A stretch of 64,000 nt of DNA. Source: Anaerolineae bacterium. GTDB taxonomy: Bacteria; Chloroflexota; Anaerolineae; Aggregatilineales; Aggregatilineaceae. Below are positions 51,901-60,118 of this stretch, piece by piece. Numbering within the stretch: the first letter of the stretch is position 1; each line of letters starts with the position of its first letter. The stretch is from contig JAFGHR010000010.1 in the NCBI GenBank assembly GCA_016930015.1, forward strand, positions 1 to 64,000. The letters run 5' to 3'. Below the pieces are notes generated by a model that was not told the DNA's origin, ran no database searches, and saw only the letters and a program-made list of their open reading frames with translations. Position numbers and translations under genes: made by a program.

Positions 51901-54900
51901 GATATACCGCGTGACTACGTATCGCCCAACGTATCCCAGTTTGGTTATACTGCCGACGACTTCACCCGTGGCCGGGTGTTGTACTGCGACTTCATCCATC
52001 CAGAGGATACGGCACGCGTCCAGGCCGAAGCAGAAGTCCTGACCGCAGCCAGCGTATCATTTTACGAGCAGGATTACCGGATTGTAACGGCTGCCGGTGC
52101 GGTACGCTGGGTGTACGATTTTACGATCGTAACGCGTGACAAAGACGGCAATGCCACACATTACGATAGTTATATCCTCGACATCACCGAACGCAAACAG
52201 GCCGAGGACGCGTTGAACCGTCGAGACAGCATCCTGAAAACGCTGGCCTTGATCACCGAACAACTGCTGACTGCGCCCGATCTGGACACCATTTTGAGCG
52301 ATGTGCTCGCACAGCTCACGCGCACGATTGGTGTGCAGCGTACCTATGTGTTCGAAAATCAGGAAGCCGCGGGTACCGGGTGGGTGGCTCACTGCCGGGC
52401 GTTATGGTCCAAACCGGGGTTTGAAATTACTTCGGCTCCGCTGCAAGGGGGTTCGATCACGCATGTGTTTGAGCGCTGGGTCCAGGTGCTGCGTGACGGC
52501 AGACCCTTATTCTCACTGGTTAGCGATCTGCCTGAAGCCGAGCGGGCGGTTTTGCAGCCAATGGCCATTCGTTCAATCGCGCTTGTGCCGATCTTTGACG
52601 GTGGCCGCTGGTGGGGGTTTGTCGGGTTTGAAGATTGCGAGCAGGACCGCGAATGGCTGTCTGCGGAGATTGAGGCCCTGCGTAGTGTGGTCGGGACCCT
52701 GGGTACGGCGTTTATCCGCCAACAAACCGAGGCCGCCGAGCGTGAACAGCGTATGCTGGCTGAGGCGCTCCGGTACACCACGGCGGCGGTTAACAGCACC
52801 CTGCAACTGGATGACGTGTTAGAGCGTATCCTGACCGGTTTGGTTGACGTTTTGCCACATGATGCGGCGAACGTGATGCTGCTATCAGGTGACCGGGTGC
52901 GTTTGGCGGGCACCCGCGGATATGCTGATCAACCGGGCGGGCAAGAACTCTACGGGTTGGACGTGTCGTTAACATTGGTTCCCTTGCTGGAAAAATGTAT
53001 GCACGACCGTGAAATCCTGATCGTGGCGGATGCCCATCAAGAACCTGAGTGGCACGTCGAGGGGCAAACAACGTGGGTCCGCGCGCACATTTCAGCCCCG
53101 ATTGTGGCCGAGGATCAGGTCATTGGTTTTCTCAATCTCGACAGCACCCAGCCGAATATCTACAACACCAAACATGGTGAGTGGTTGGAAGCGTTTGCCG
53201 ATCAGGCTGCGATCGCGATTCACAATGCGCGCCTGTATGATGATCTGGCCCGTAATGCCGAGGAGTTGATGGCGCTCAACCGGGCGACATCATTCTTGTT
53301 TACATCACTTCCGGCGACAACTGAACTGCCCGATCTCTGCCAGCGGATTGCCGGATCAGTGGTCAAAGAATTTGAGAAAGCCTATTGCAGCCTGTTGTTG
53401 GTTGATATCAAAAGCGGTCAATTGGTCCGGTTGGGGGAGGCGGGTGAATATACGCCGCCAACACCAAAGAAGTTAGCAACCGAAGGGGCAGGGTTGGTAG
53501 CGGCTGCCGTCCGGTCTGGCCAAACGGTTTACGCACCGGATGTGGCGAAGGATGAGCGTTATCTAGCCAACGCACCCCGTACCCGGTCGGAACTGGCGAT
53601 CCCCCTGGTAGCTACCGAGGGGGTTATCGGCGCGATCGATCTCCAAAGCACTGAGCTTGGATTTGTCAGCGAACAGGAACAAAACGTCCTGGAAGCGTTT
53701 GCCGAACGGGTGGCGGCGACGATTGAGAATCGCCTGTTGGTTTCCGAAATTGAGGGCTATACCGACGAACTGGAACAGCGCGTCACCGAGCGAACGATTG
53801 ATCTTAGTGTGCGTAACGCGGTAGCCGAAACGCTGAGTAGTTCGCTGGACGTAAACGAAATGCTTGGTGGCGTGCTGCAAACCATAGTTGAACAGCTTAA
53901 AGTGGTCGGTGGGGCGATTTACCTGCTGCACGAAAACAGCCACACGCTGGAACTGGCGGCGCGGATGGGGGTGTCACCGGAGGCGTTAAAACTGGTGACC
54001 GGGATCACGCCTGATACAACCGACCTCGGCCTGATGCAGCGTGTACTCGGCATGTCGGACGACCGGTTGGCTAATGGACGTAAGGAAGCCGCGGTTTCCG
54101 CCGTCCTGAGTGTGCCTGTCTGGCGGCAGGGACGCATGCAAGGCGTGATCACCCTGGCGCATGACCATCCCCGTCTGTGGACCATCGAAGAACGCCGCAT
54201 GCTGGACGCGATCGGGCGGCAAATCGCCGGGGCGCTCGCTAATGCGCGCCTGTATTCTGAGACTGTCCAGCGGGAAGCGCATATCCGGGCCATTTTGCGT
54301 AATGTGGCGGATGGCCTGCTTGTGTTTGATCAGGATAACAACCTGGTGCTGATGAACCCGGCTGCTGAAGCCTTGTTTGCGTTTTACCCGGTGACCCAGG
54401 GCGGGGCGCCCGGTGCCGCCATCCGGTTATGGCGGTGGCTCCAAACCTACAGTGATCTGTCGCAAGATTCAGGCAGCACGGAATTTATGCTGCCCGCAGA
54501 AACAGTGTCTGTCAACATGTTAAACGGGGTGTTTGAACCGTGCGCGGTGGGCGGCTGTCCTTATGGTTACCCGATCGTTCCCGGCTGGCCGTGCTGGTTG
54601 ACCAGCGATGCTGCTTCCAGGGATCAGATTCGCGACTGCTCGATTTTCCAGCGGCTGCCGCGTCATGCGATCCAGGCCCACAGCGCCAAGGTGCGCGATA
54701 TGCAAGATGCCGAGATGGGAACGGTGATCGTGCTGCACGACGTGACCTATTTTCGTGAACTGGATGATCTGAAAGGGCGATTCGTTTCGACGGTGTCGCA
54801 TGAATTACGTACACCGCTGTCGGCGGTGCTGCTGCAAGTCAGCACGCTGCTGAAATACTACGAGCGTTTTGCCGAAGACGAGCGCCGCGACATGTTGGGC

Positions 54901-55482
54901 GAGATTCAACAGCAGGCGTATGTGCTCCGTGAGTTGATTGAGGACATTTTGGAACTGTCGCGGTTTGACGCCAAACGCGCGCTGCCGCACAAAGACTGGT
55001 TTGATCTGGCCGAACAATGTCGTGAGCAGGTGTTCTCGATGCGGCCCGTGATCAGTGAAAAACAGCTTGAAATTGAGCTGAAAATCCCTACCGAAGCGTG
55101 CATGATTCGCGGCGATGCGCAGCAGTTGGCGCGCGCGTATAATAACCTGTTGAGCAACGCGATCAAGTACACACCACAAGGTGGTCGGATTGCCGTACAC
55201 CTGACACGGGTGGATGATGAGTATCACCTGGAAGTGATCGATACCGGCATTGGCATCAGGCCGGACGAACAGGTTTACGTGTTCGACCGTTTTTTCCGCT
55301 CTGAAACCGCGTCGCAGATCGCGTCCGGCACAGGGTTGGGGTTGTCGATTACCAAAGAGATTGTTGATCTCCACCGGGGCCGGATCGACGTACACAGCAC
55401 GCCTGACCAGGGCAGCACATTTATCATGATTCTGCCCGTGAATGATACGCGTGGCCCAGAGCGCATCGTCACCACCTACTGA
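48919..55482 (+). CDS. Giant membrane-bound PAS/GAF sensor histidine kinase
   Basis: About 2187 residues. Up to six N-terminal membrane helices (about 30-190) precede seven PAS domains (starts near 198, 324, 449, 567, 728, 853, 975), four GAF domains (near 1103, 1289, 1449, 1633) and an eighth PAS domain near 1789. The kinase core follows: H-box FVSTVSHELRTPL (H1961), N-box YNNLLSNAIKYTP, G1 DTGIGIRPDE and G2 GTGLGLSITKEIV. The last PAS domain holds a cysteine cluster C1875, C1880, C1892, C1907. It should autophosphorylate on H1961 and pass phosphate to a response regulator that is not adjacent. The GTG at 48919, with AAGGG 7 bases upstream, is preferred to a TTG at 48904. Confidence 0.92.
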   Translation: MNNKSEPAHRFWVTVRRLWDRLTQPSALITDHYERYQARLLSALVLLLIVISAVLVCIQYAGLPDYTAYNGSRYVLAGGMAVICVIYGVSRTRYYRYAVLLLIGLVSLAALVMMFPDDSASYPSHVIYFVIPVLLAGVWLSLRRTMVLAAVQIAVLISMVLIVPDVDLGHLWLDYVFVLLIIQIVYYRSQIEHEQQAALAESEARYRGLVDHAPLMIAIHSKGTIDYVNPYTLKLLGADDESQVIGRPVLDFVHVDDVEAVRRRIVQTQKEGLSAEPLEEKFIRLDGQIINMEVSTIPFTFKGEPALQVVARDLTRQNQAIQALLQSEQRYRYLFERSLAGIYRSTFDGQILDCNNAFARLLGYESPDDLARVGTRALYFNETDRDSLLDRLEREGSLQQCETMLKRKDGRPVWLLEEVLLLKDDGEQPIIQGMAVDITDLKTTSDTLRRSEATNRALLDAIPDLIFRFDREGTFLDVKQSAMGLLYPPYEFLGKPIHDIMPDLADETVANIQRALDTGVMQRFEYQLNVQDEVYHYEARVVASSDDDVLVIVRDETERKRSEAALLESESRYRSLFEDSPVSLWNEDFSTVKQAVDDLRASGVVDLAAYFEEHPDEVRRLAGLVKICDVNQATLDLFEYDTKAGFYERLSDVLISEVSCALFRDEVLAFASGESRFQRADIQVTPLGKKQHIVVYVSIVAGCEETWAKVLVSTVDITKRKEADEALRLSEERFRQMAETGLNGLTIIENGKTVYINDRLCEIYGYSRDELLTMPEVDLVAPEEKARFQRIRLAAQETGIEPKELEFWIVRKNGDRRCVNNRYSVTVDENDIARCYITTTDTTDRRHTEDALRQSEAQNRALLAAVPDLMFRMNREGLYLEIQAHGPPGMLYRPPEQLLGRWVNDVFEPELAEIMMTKNQQVLDAGVMQVFEYRLPVPLGLRDFEARLVVSGPDEVLWIVRDITERKQAEAAIKREQELFMAGPLVVFQGSPQNDIPRDYVSPNVSQFGYTADDFTRGRVLYCDFIHPEDTARVQAEAEVLTAASVSFYEQDYRIVTAAGAVRWVYDFTIVTRDKDGNATHYDSYILDITERKQAEDALNRRDSILKTLALITEQLLTAPDLDTILSDVLAQLTRTIGVQRTYVFENQEAAGTGWVAHCRALWSKPGFEITSAPLQGGSITHVFERWVQVLRDGRPLFSLVSDLPEAERAVLQPMAIRSIALVPIFDGGRWWGFVGFEDCEQDREWLSAEIEALRSVVGTLGTAFIRQQTEAAEREQRMLAEALRYTTAAVNSTLQLDDVLERILTGLVDVLPHDAANVMLLSGDRVRLAGTRGYADQPGGQELYGLDVSLTLVPLLEKCMHDREILIVADAHQEPEWHVEGQTTWVRAHISAPIVAEDQVIGFLNLDSTQPNIYNTKHGEWLEAFADQAAIAIHNARLYDDLARNAEELMALNRATSFLFTSLPATTELPDLCQRIAGSVVKEFEKAYCSLLLVDIKSGQLVRLGEAGEYTPPTPKKLATEGAGLVAAAVRSGQTVYAPDVAKDERYLANAPRTRSELAIPLVATEGVIGAIDLQSTELGFVSEQEQNVLEAFAERVAATIENRLLVSEIEGYTDELEQRVTERTIDLSVRNAVAETLSSSLDVNEMLGGVLQTIVEQLKVVGGAIYLLHENSHTLELAARMGVSPEALKLVTGITPDTTDLGLMQRVLGMSDDRLANGRKEAAVSAVLSVPVWRQGRMQGVITLAHDHPRLWTIEERRMLDAIGRQIAGALANARLYSETVQREAHIRAILRNVADGLLVFDQDNNLVLMNPAAEALFAFYPVTQGGAPGAAIRLWRWLQTYSDLSQDSGSTEFMLPAETVSVNMLNGVFEPCAVGGCPYGYPIVPGWPCWLTSDAASRDQIRDCSIFQRLPRHAIQAHSAKVRDMQDAEMGTVIVLHDVTYFRELDDLKGRFVSTVSHELRTPLSAVLLQVSTLLKYYERFAEDERRDMLGEIQQQAYVLRELIEDILELSRFDAKRALPHKDWFDLAEQCREQVFSMRPVISEKQLEIELKIPTEACMIRGDAQQLARAYNNLLSNAIKYTPQGGRIAVHLTRVDDEYHLEVIDTGIGIRPDEQVYVFDRFFRSETASQIASGTGLGLSITKEIVDLHRGRIDVHSTPDQGSTFIMILPVNDTRGPERIVTTY

Positions 55483-55519
55483 GTGGCTTATCAGCGCCTC
55501 AAAAACGGCGGGTTTAGCC

Positions 55520-55718
55520 CAGGGCTATCGCTTCAAATGGATGGCTAGGGTTTGGTACAACGCCTTCCCCCTAAATCCCCCTTCCAGCCAAGCTGGACGG
55601 GGGACTTAACACCGCATGTTTCCTGAGCACACGCGCCCGCGACCGGTGTTTTGGCCCCGCTTTGGCTTGGTGTATAGACCGGGGAGGGGCGTTTTTGGTT
55701 TTTGAAGCGATGACCGTG
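55520..55718. repeat. MITE-like dispersed element, copy D (inverse orientation)
   Basis: About 199 bp, opposite in orientation to copies A-C. Left end CAGGGCTATCGCTTCAAATGG; right end TTTTTGAAGCGATGACCGTG, imperfect inverted repeats. Interior CGCCTTCCCCCTAAATCCCC and CCAGCCAAGCTGGACGGGGG near the left, and GGGGAGGGGCGTTTTTGG near the right, mirror copy C. It lies between the kinase and infC. Confidence 0.82.
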
Positions 55719-55792
55719 CAGGTTTAGCCGAAGACGGTTGACGAAATGGCTGCGCTATGCTACACTGCAAAGCCAAAATCGGAAGCAGTTTT

Positions 55793-56347
55793 GTGCGTGA
55801 GGAAGATAGAGAGGACAGGGCCATAAGCGCTGGAGATTACCGGATTAATGACCGCATTCGCGCTCGTGAGGTTCGGCTGATTACCGACACAAACGAGAAC
55901 GTTGGCGTGGTGTCGATTCAACAAGCACTGTCAATGGCTGCCGAGCGTGATCTTGATCTGGTGGAGGTTGCGCCAAACGCCAATCCACCAGTGTGTAAAA
56001 TAATGGATTTTGGCAAATTCTTATACGAGCGGGCCAAAAAAGATCGAGAAGCTCGTAAACAGCAGAAGCAGATCGAGGTCAAAGAAATCCGGTTGCGGCC
56101 CAAAACCGATGACCATCACCGTCAGTTTAAGGTGCGGGATGCACGACGGTGGTTATCAGACGGGATGAAAGTAAAAGTACGTATTCGCTTCCGCGGGCGG
56201 GAGATCACCTATCCGGAGATCGCACGTACCATGTTGCGCGAGGTGGCAGAAGAATTGCAGGATGTTGCCATCGTGGAGCAGATGCCCAATATGGAAGGGC
56301 GTACCATGCTCATGGTCCTGGCTCCTGCACCAGATAAAAAGCAGTAA
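55793..56347 (+). CDS. infC: Translation initiation factor IF-3
   Basis: 184 residues from GTG 55793 (GGAAG 7 bases upstream). IF-3 N-domain DYRINDRIRAREVRLITDT, the linker helix with AKKDREARKQQKQI, and the C-domain KVKVRIRFRGREITYPEI and MEGRTMLMVLAP are complete. It dissociates ribosomes and checks the initiator tRNA. An alternative start is the ATA at 55823, just before SAGDYRIND, which has a better GAGG site at 8 bases; IF-3 genes of other bacteria use rare AUU-type starts for autoregulation. infC leads the cluster infC, rpmI, rplT. Confidence 0.93.
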   Translation: MREEDREDRAISAGDYRINDRIRAREVRLITDTNENVGVVSIQQALSMAAERDLDLVEVAPNANPPVCKIMDFGKFLYERAKKDREARKQQKQIEVKEIRLRPKTDDHHRQFKVRDARRWLSDGMKVKVRIRFRGREITYPEIARTMLREVAEELQDVAIVEQMPNMEGRTMLMVLAPAPDKKQ

Positions 56348-56430
56348 GCGTGCGGGCTTGATTGTTCGGAAAAGTTCTATCCGCGCCGCACAATCGTGCG
56401 GTGCTCATATGTTTACAGGGAGTGCAGTTC

Positions 56431-56676
56431 GTGGCCAAAAAGCAAAAGAAGTACAAGATCAAAACCTACAAGGCCGCTGCCAAGCGTTTTCGGGTCACTG
56501 GTTCGGGCAAACTGCTGCGCAGCAAGGGTGGTAAGAGCCACCTGCGCCGCCGCCGGTCGAAGCGCGCCAAGCGCCAGCTCGCACGCATGCAGACGGTCGA
56601 AAATTCAGCAGAAGTGAAGCGCGTTCACCGCCTGGCGCCCTACCTGGGTAAATACAAACAAAATCCTCCGGCCTGA
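56431..56676 (+). CDS. rpmI: 50S ribosomal protein L35
   Basis: 81 residues, starting at GTG 56431 after an AGGGAG site. The basic L35 pattern KTYKAAAKRFRVTGSGKLL then HLRRRRSKRAKRQLA is complete. The C-terminus is somewhat longer than the usual 64-67 residues. It lies between infC and rplT as in most bacteria. Confidence 0.95.
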   Translation: MAKKQKKYKIKTYKAAAKRFRVTGSGKLLRSKGGKSHLRRRRSKRAKRQLARMQTVENSAEVKRVHRLAPYLGKYKQNPPA

Positions 56677-56708
56677 TGGTGGCCGCCGAGTTAAGGAGTT
56701 AAGCAGGG

Positions 56709-57059
56709 ATGACTCGTGTAAAAGGGGGCACCGTAACCCGGCGCCGCCATAAGAAAACGCTCAAGATGACCAAAGGCCAGTGGGGCACCAAGCACCGGTT
56801 GTACCGGCGCGCCAACGAGGCCATGATGAAAAGCCAGTGGTATGCGTACCGTGATCGCCGCGTGCGCCGCCGCCAGATACGCCGCCTGTGGATCACACGT
56901 ATTAACGCTGCCGCACGGCTTAACGGCATGTCCTACAGCCGTTTTATGCATGCTTTGAAACAGGCTGGGATCGAGTTGGACCGTAAAGTGTTGGCCGACA
57001 TCGCGGTGCGTGACAGCGCCACATTTACCGCGCTGGTTGAGCTGGTTCAACAGGCTTAG
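56709..57059 (+). CDS. rplT: 50S ribosomal protein L20
   Basis: 116 residues. The long basic N-terminal helix ([20 protein letters not shown]) and the globular part ([20 protein letters not shown], then [10 protein letters not shown]) are those of L20. It is required early in 50S assembly and is often an autoregulator of its own operon. ATG follows TAAGGAGTTAAGCAGGG. It is 32 bases after rpmI. Confidence 0.97.
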   Translation: MTRVKGGTVTRRRHKKTLKMTKGQWGTKHRLYRRANEAMMKSQWYAYRDRRVRRRQIRRLWITRINAAARLNGMSYSRFMHALKQAGIELDRKVLADIAVRDSATFTALVELVQQA

Positions 57060-57086
57060 CCACCGGCCTGACACATTACAGGCAGC

Positions 57087-57127
57087 AAAAACCGGGGTTC
57101 GCTATAATTAGGTGCCGCCGGTTTTTT
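57087..57127 (+). terminator. Terminator after rplT
   Basis: AAAAACCGG and CCGGTTTTTT bracket a loop that contains a perfect TATAAT (57104-57109). It fits an intrinsic terminator usable in both directions; the TATAAT might be a promoter for the next gene. Confidence 0.7.
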
Positions 57128-57171
57128 GTTTTACCATCGTTCGGTGGTGAGAACTAAGGAGAGCGCCGGTC

Positions 57172-57810
57172 ATGCGGGGTTCGCGCATCGATTATCAGAT
57201 GTCGGCTGAACGCACATTCATTACCTACCGTCTGCCGTTTCGAATCATAACGCCGGTGGTGTGGCTGTGGGCCGCGCTGGGCGGGGTGTCGCTTGGCGTT
57301 GGGGCAGCGATGGCGCTGCTTGTGGCCGGGCTGACCACGGTTACTGACGACGGTCGGATCGATCTCCGCCTCGCATTGGTGGTTGTATCCGTGGTGAGTA
57401 CGCTGTTGTTGTATTGGCTGGTGTATGTACGGGTGGCCAGGACACGTGTGCTGCGTGTGACGTTTCACTATGAGTGGAGCGAGTTGAGTGTACGGCTGCC
57501 TGATGCTGACCACCATCCGATCCGGTTGGCTTTCGACAACGTGATCGAGTTTCGCCTGGCAGAACAGGCAGTTGGGCGGCGCACTGGCTGTGTCCTGCTG
57601 CTTGAAACCGACCATGACGAGCCATTGACCCTGGTGGCGCTGCCTGTGCCATGCCACGACAATCGCCATGAGCTGCCACAGTTGGCCGGGCGGTTAAATG
57701 CACGGCTCCAACGGGTTCACGGTGATACCAGCCCAGGCATACCACCGATGGAAATCGGCGGTCCGCTGCCGCCAACCTACCAACCCCTACGTCCCTATGT
57801 CCCCGATTAG
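57172..57810 (+). CDS. Small membrane protein of unknown function
   Basis: 212 residues. Two membrane helices (IITPVVWLWAALGGVSLGVG and LALVVVSVVSTLLLYWLVYV) are followed by a soluble domain (about 95-200) with a beta-rich, PH/YcxB-like pattern (ESDR-type LAFDNVIEFRLAEQ). No family recognised. AAGGAG lies at good spacing before the ATG. It overlaps the methyltransferase gene by 14 bases, suggesting they are made together. Confidence 0.75.
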   Translation: MRGSRIDYQMSAERTFITYRLPFRIITPVVWLWAALGGVSLGVGAAMALLVAGLTTVTDDGRIDLRLALVVVSVVSTLLLYWLVYVRVARTRVLRVTFHYEWSELSVRLPDADHHPIRLAFDNVIEFRLAEQAVGRRTGCVLLLETDHDEPLTLVALPVPCHDNRHELPQLAGRLNARLQRVHGDTSPGIPPMEIGGPLPPTYQPLRPYVPD

Positions 57811-58570
57811 CAGCCCGCATAACGACCGCGTCAAACTGGTTCGTGCGCTCCAAAACCAGGCAAAAATGCGCCGCCACCACCGGTTAGCCGTGCTGGAAGG
57901 TGTGCGCCTGGTATGTGACGTGTGGAAAGCAGGCACGCCGCCTGATGTCGTGTTTTACGTGCCGCAGGGGCCGGTCGAAGACGTGATCGCGGCGTTGCAG
58001 GCCGACGGTATTGTGTGCCTGGAAGTCACCGGCCAACTGCTGCGTGACATGTCGGCCACCGAAACCCCGCCGGGGATTCTGGGCGTGTTTCCGTGGCCAG
58101 CGCTTGAGCTACCCGAAGCGCCCGATCTGATAGTTGTGGCCGACGGCTGGCGTGATCCCGGCAACCTGGGAACCCTGCTGCGCACGGCGGCGGCGGCGGG
58201 GGTTGATCTGGTCACGCTGACACCCGGCACGGTTGATCCCTTTAACCCTAAAACGCTGCGGGCCGGGATGGGGGCGCAGTACCGTGTCCCGATCGGCGTA
58301 TGGGATTGGCCTGATCTGGTCGCCCGGTATGGTGATCGTGCGTGGTATGTGGCCGATGCGCGGGGCACAGTGTCCTATGATGGCGTGGACTGGACGCACC
58401 CATCGGTAGTCGTGATCGGCGGTGAGGCGCACGGCGCCGGATCGGACGTGCAGCGCGTGCCGCATACGGCTGTCCGGATTCCGATGGTGTCAGGTGTCGA
58501 GTCGTTGAACGCGGCGGTTGCAGCCAGCCTGGTCATTTATGCGGCGCGACGGCATACGCTGGCCCCATGA
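57797..58570 (+). CDS. TrmH/SpoU-family RNA 2'-O-methyltransferase
   Basis: 257 residues. The SPOUT knot motifs are clear: motif 1 DGWRDPGNLGTLLRTAAAAG (with the N-x-G-T-x-x-R core), motif 2 VVIGGEAHGAGSD, and motif 3 RIPMVSGVESLNAAVAASLV. An N-terminal substrate-binding domain (RRHHRLAVLEGVRLVCDV) precedes it. It methylates a ribose 2'-OH in rRNA or tRNA; the specific target is not determined. ATG at 57797; the longer open frame adds residues from the overlapping preceding gene. Confidence 0.92.
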   Translation: MSPISSPHNDRVKLVRALQNQAKMRRHHRLAVLEGVRLVCDVWKAGTPPDVVFYVPQGPVEDVIAALQADGIVCLEVTGQLLRDMSATETPPGILGVFPWPALELPEAPDLIVVADGWRDPGNLGTLLRTAAAAGVDLVTLTPGTVDPFNPKTLRAGMGAQYRVPIGVWDWPDLVARYGDRAWYVADARGTVSYDGVDWTHPSVVVIGGEAHGAGSDVQRVPHTAVRIPMVSGVESLNAAVAASLVIYAARRHTLAP

Positions 58571-58760
58571 GAACCTCATCATAGGCCCGTGACATATCCG
58601 GGAATCACCCCGCGTTTCGCCTTGCCTCAAAAAACAGCAGTGGTTGTATTCAGTTGGGCGGTTTTGCTTTTGGGAGACACGTGTATACTAATCATGGTGG
58701 GCATGATGCCTGCCATGTCTGGGAACCCGATTGTCAACATTACCCATAGGCAGGTCACGT

Positions 58761-60104
58761 ATGGCAAAGTCACCTTCTCCTGAATTGGTCCAGGCTTTAC
58801 AGTTGGTCAAAGCTGGCAACCGGCGCGAAGCCGGTGAGGTGCTTAAGGTTTATCTGAGTCAGCATGCGCAGGATGTTGATGGCTGGTGGCTGATGGCGCA
58901 TATCGTTTCCAGGCCGGATCGTGTGCAAAAATGCCTGGAACGGGTGCTGTCGCTCGATCCTAACCATGCCAAAGCGCGAAAAAAGCTGGATGAACTGCTC
59001 ACACCGCCCGGTGATGAACCGGACGACGAGTTTTTTGTAGTGGCAACAGGGGCACCGAGTGCACCGCCAGCAGCGTCCAGCCCTGCAATTGTACCCTTAA
59101 GCGCGCCAGCCGGTGCGGCACCTGATGTCGAACCGTTCGATCCATCGGCAGACTATAGCAACGATGTGCCTTACGATCCGTTTGCCGGGATTGTAGATTC
59201 ACCGAGCATTATTGATACGTTTGCCCAACAAAGCGGAGAAGCTCAGGCGGCGGGCACAGGCAGCCAACCCCAGTGGGGGCCGGGTTTGGGATTTATCCCG
59301 GATCACGCCGATCCACTGCGCCCGGCGCCACCCAAACCCAAAGGCAGGGGCAGCACGCGCGCGAGCCTGAATGCCATCGCCGAAGAAGAGCCCGTCGATT
59401 ACATGCACATGCTGCGCCCGGTGTTTGTCGTGGTGGGGGTGATTGTTGTCTTCATTATCGGGCTGTTCGTGGCGAATATGACGGGAGTCGTTCACCTGTG
59501 GGGACCGCTGCCCATGACTACCCTGGAATCGGATACATTCGAGATCGACTACCCGGTGAGTTGGGATAAACGCTGCGAGCCGGAACGGTCCGGTTACCCG
59601 GTGTGTGGTATCGCCAATCACAATGCCTATAACCAGGTCGATTGGTACGCTGGCCAGGATATCAACCTGGGCGCGCTGGTTTCTGATCTCGGTTTCGGGC
59701 TGTTGGGTGGTTATCGTAATCTTCCCGATACCCAGGTGTCGATCATTGTGATGAACGTGCCCCCCAATTCCTCGGCCTATGATGATGCAAGCTGGGCACG
59801 GACAAAAGATAAATGGCACGATGAAGGGTGGCTGTGTGACAGCATCAAAGCTACAGAAACGTACAATCGCGAGACAATGACCATCGACGGGCGCGAAGCC
59901 TGGTACTATGAATACAAGTGCGAAGACTCCGTCGAGGAGGACCAGGGCTGGCGCGGCCTGGACTATGCCTACGATATCTATATTCCGCAGGATAATGGCC
60001 TGATGTTCTGGATGACCGTGCAGGTTAGAGCCAATATTGGCGACAAAACCTACGATGACACGATCCGGAAAATGATCAAGTCGATCAACATCACCGAAGG
60101 GTAA
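58761..60104 (+). CDS. Membrane protein with TPR-like N-terminus, unknown function
   Basis: 447 residues. Residues 1-85 form TPR-like helices (KAGNRREAGEVLKVYLSQHA and CLERVLSLDPNHAKARKKL). A Pro/Ala-rich acidic linker (about 90-210) leads to one membrane helix (VFVVVGVIVVFIIGLFVANM, about residue 230). The C-terminal domain is outside the membrane and resembles PsbP/DUF1795-type beta-alpha folds (SDTFEIDYPVSWDKRC). Its Cys residues may form disulfides. No catalytic motif is seen. Similar TPR-plus-anchor proteins occur widely in Chloroflexota. Confidence 0.75.
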   Translation: MAKSPSPELVQALQLVKAGNRREAGEVLKVYLSQHAQDVDGWWLMAHIVSRPDRVQKCLERVLSLDPNHAKARKKLDELLTPPGDEPDDEFFVVATGAPSAPPAASSPAIVPLSAPAGAAPDVEPFDPSADYSNDVPYDPFAGIVDSPSIIDTFAQQSGEAQAAGTGSQPQWGPGLGFIPDHADPLRPAPPKPKGRGSTRASLNAIAEEEPVDYMHMLRPVFVVVGVIVVFIIGLFVANMTGVVHLWGPLPMTTLESDTFEIDYPVSWDKRCEPERSGYPVCGIANHNAYNQVDWYAGQDINLGALVSDLGFGLLGGYRNLPDTQVSIIVMNVPPNSSAYDDASWARTKDKWHDEGWLCDSIKATETYNRETMTIDGREAWYYEYKCEDSVEEDQGWRGLDYAYDIYIPQDNGLMFWMTVQVRANIGDKTYDDTIRKMIKSINITEG

Positions 60105-60118
60105 CAACACGCCCCGCG

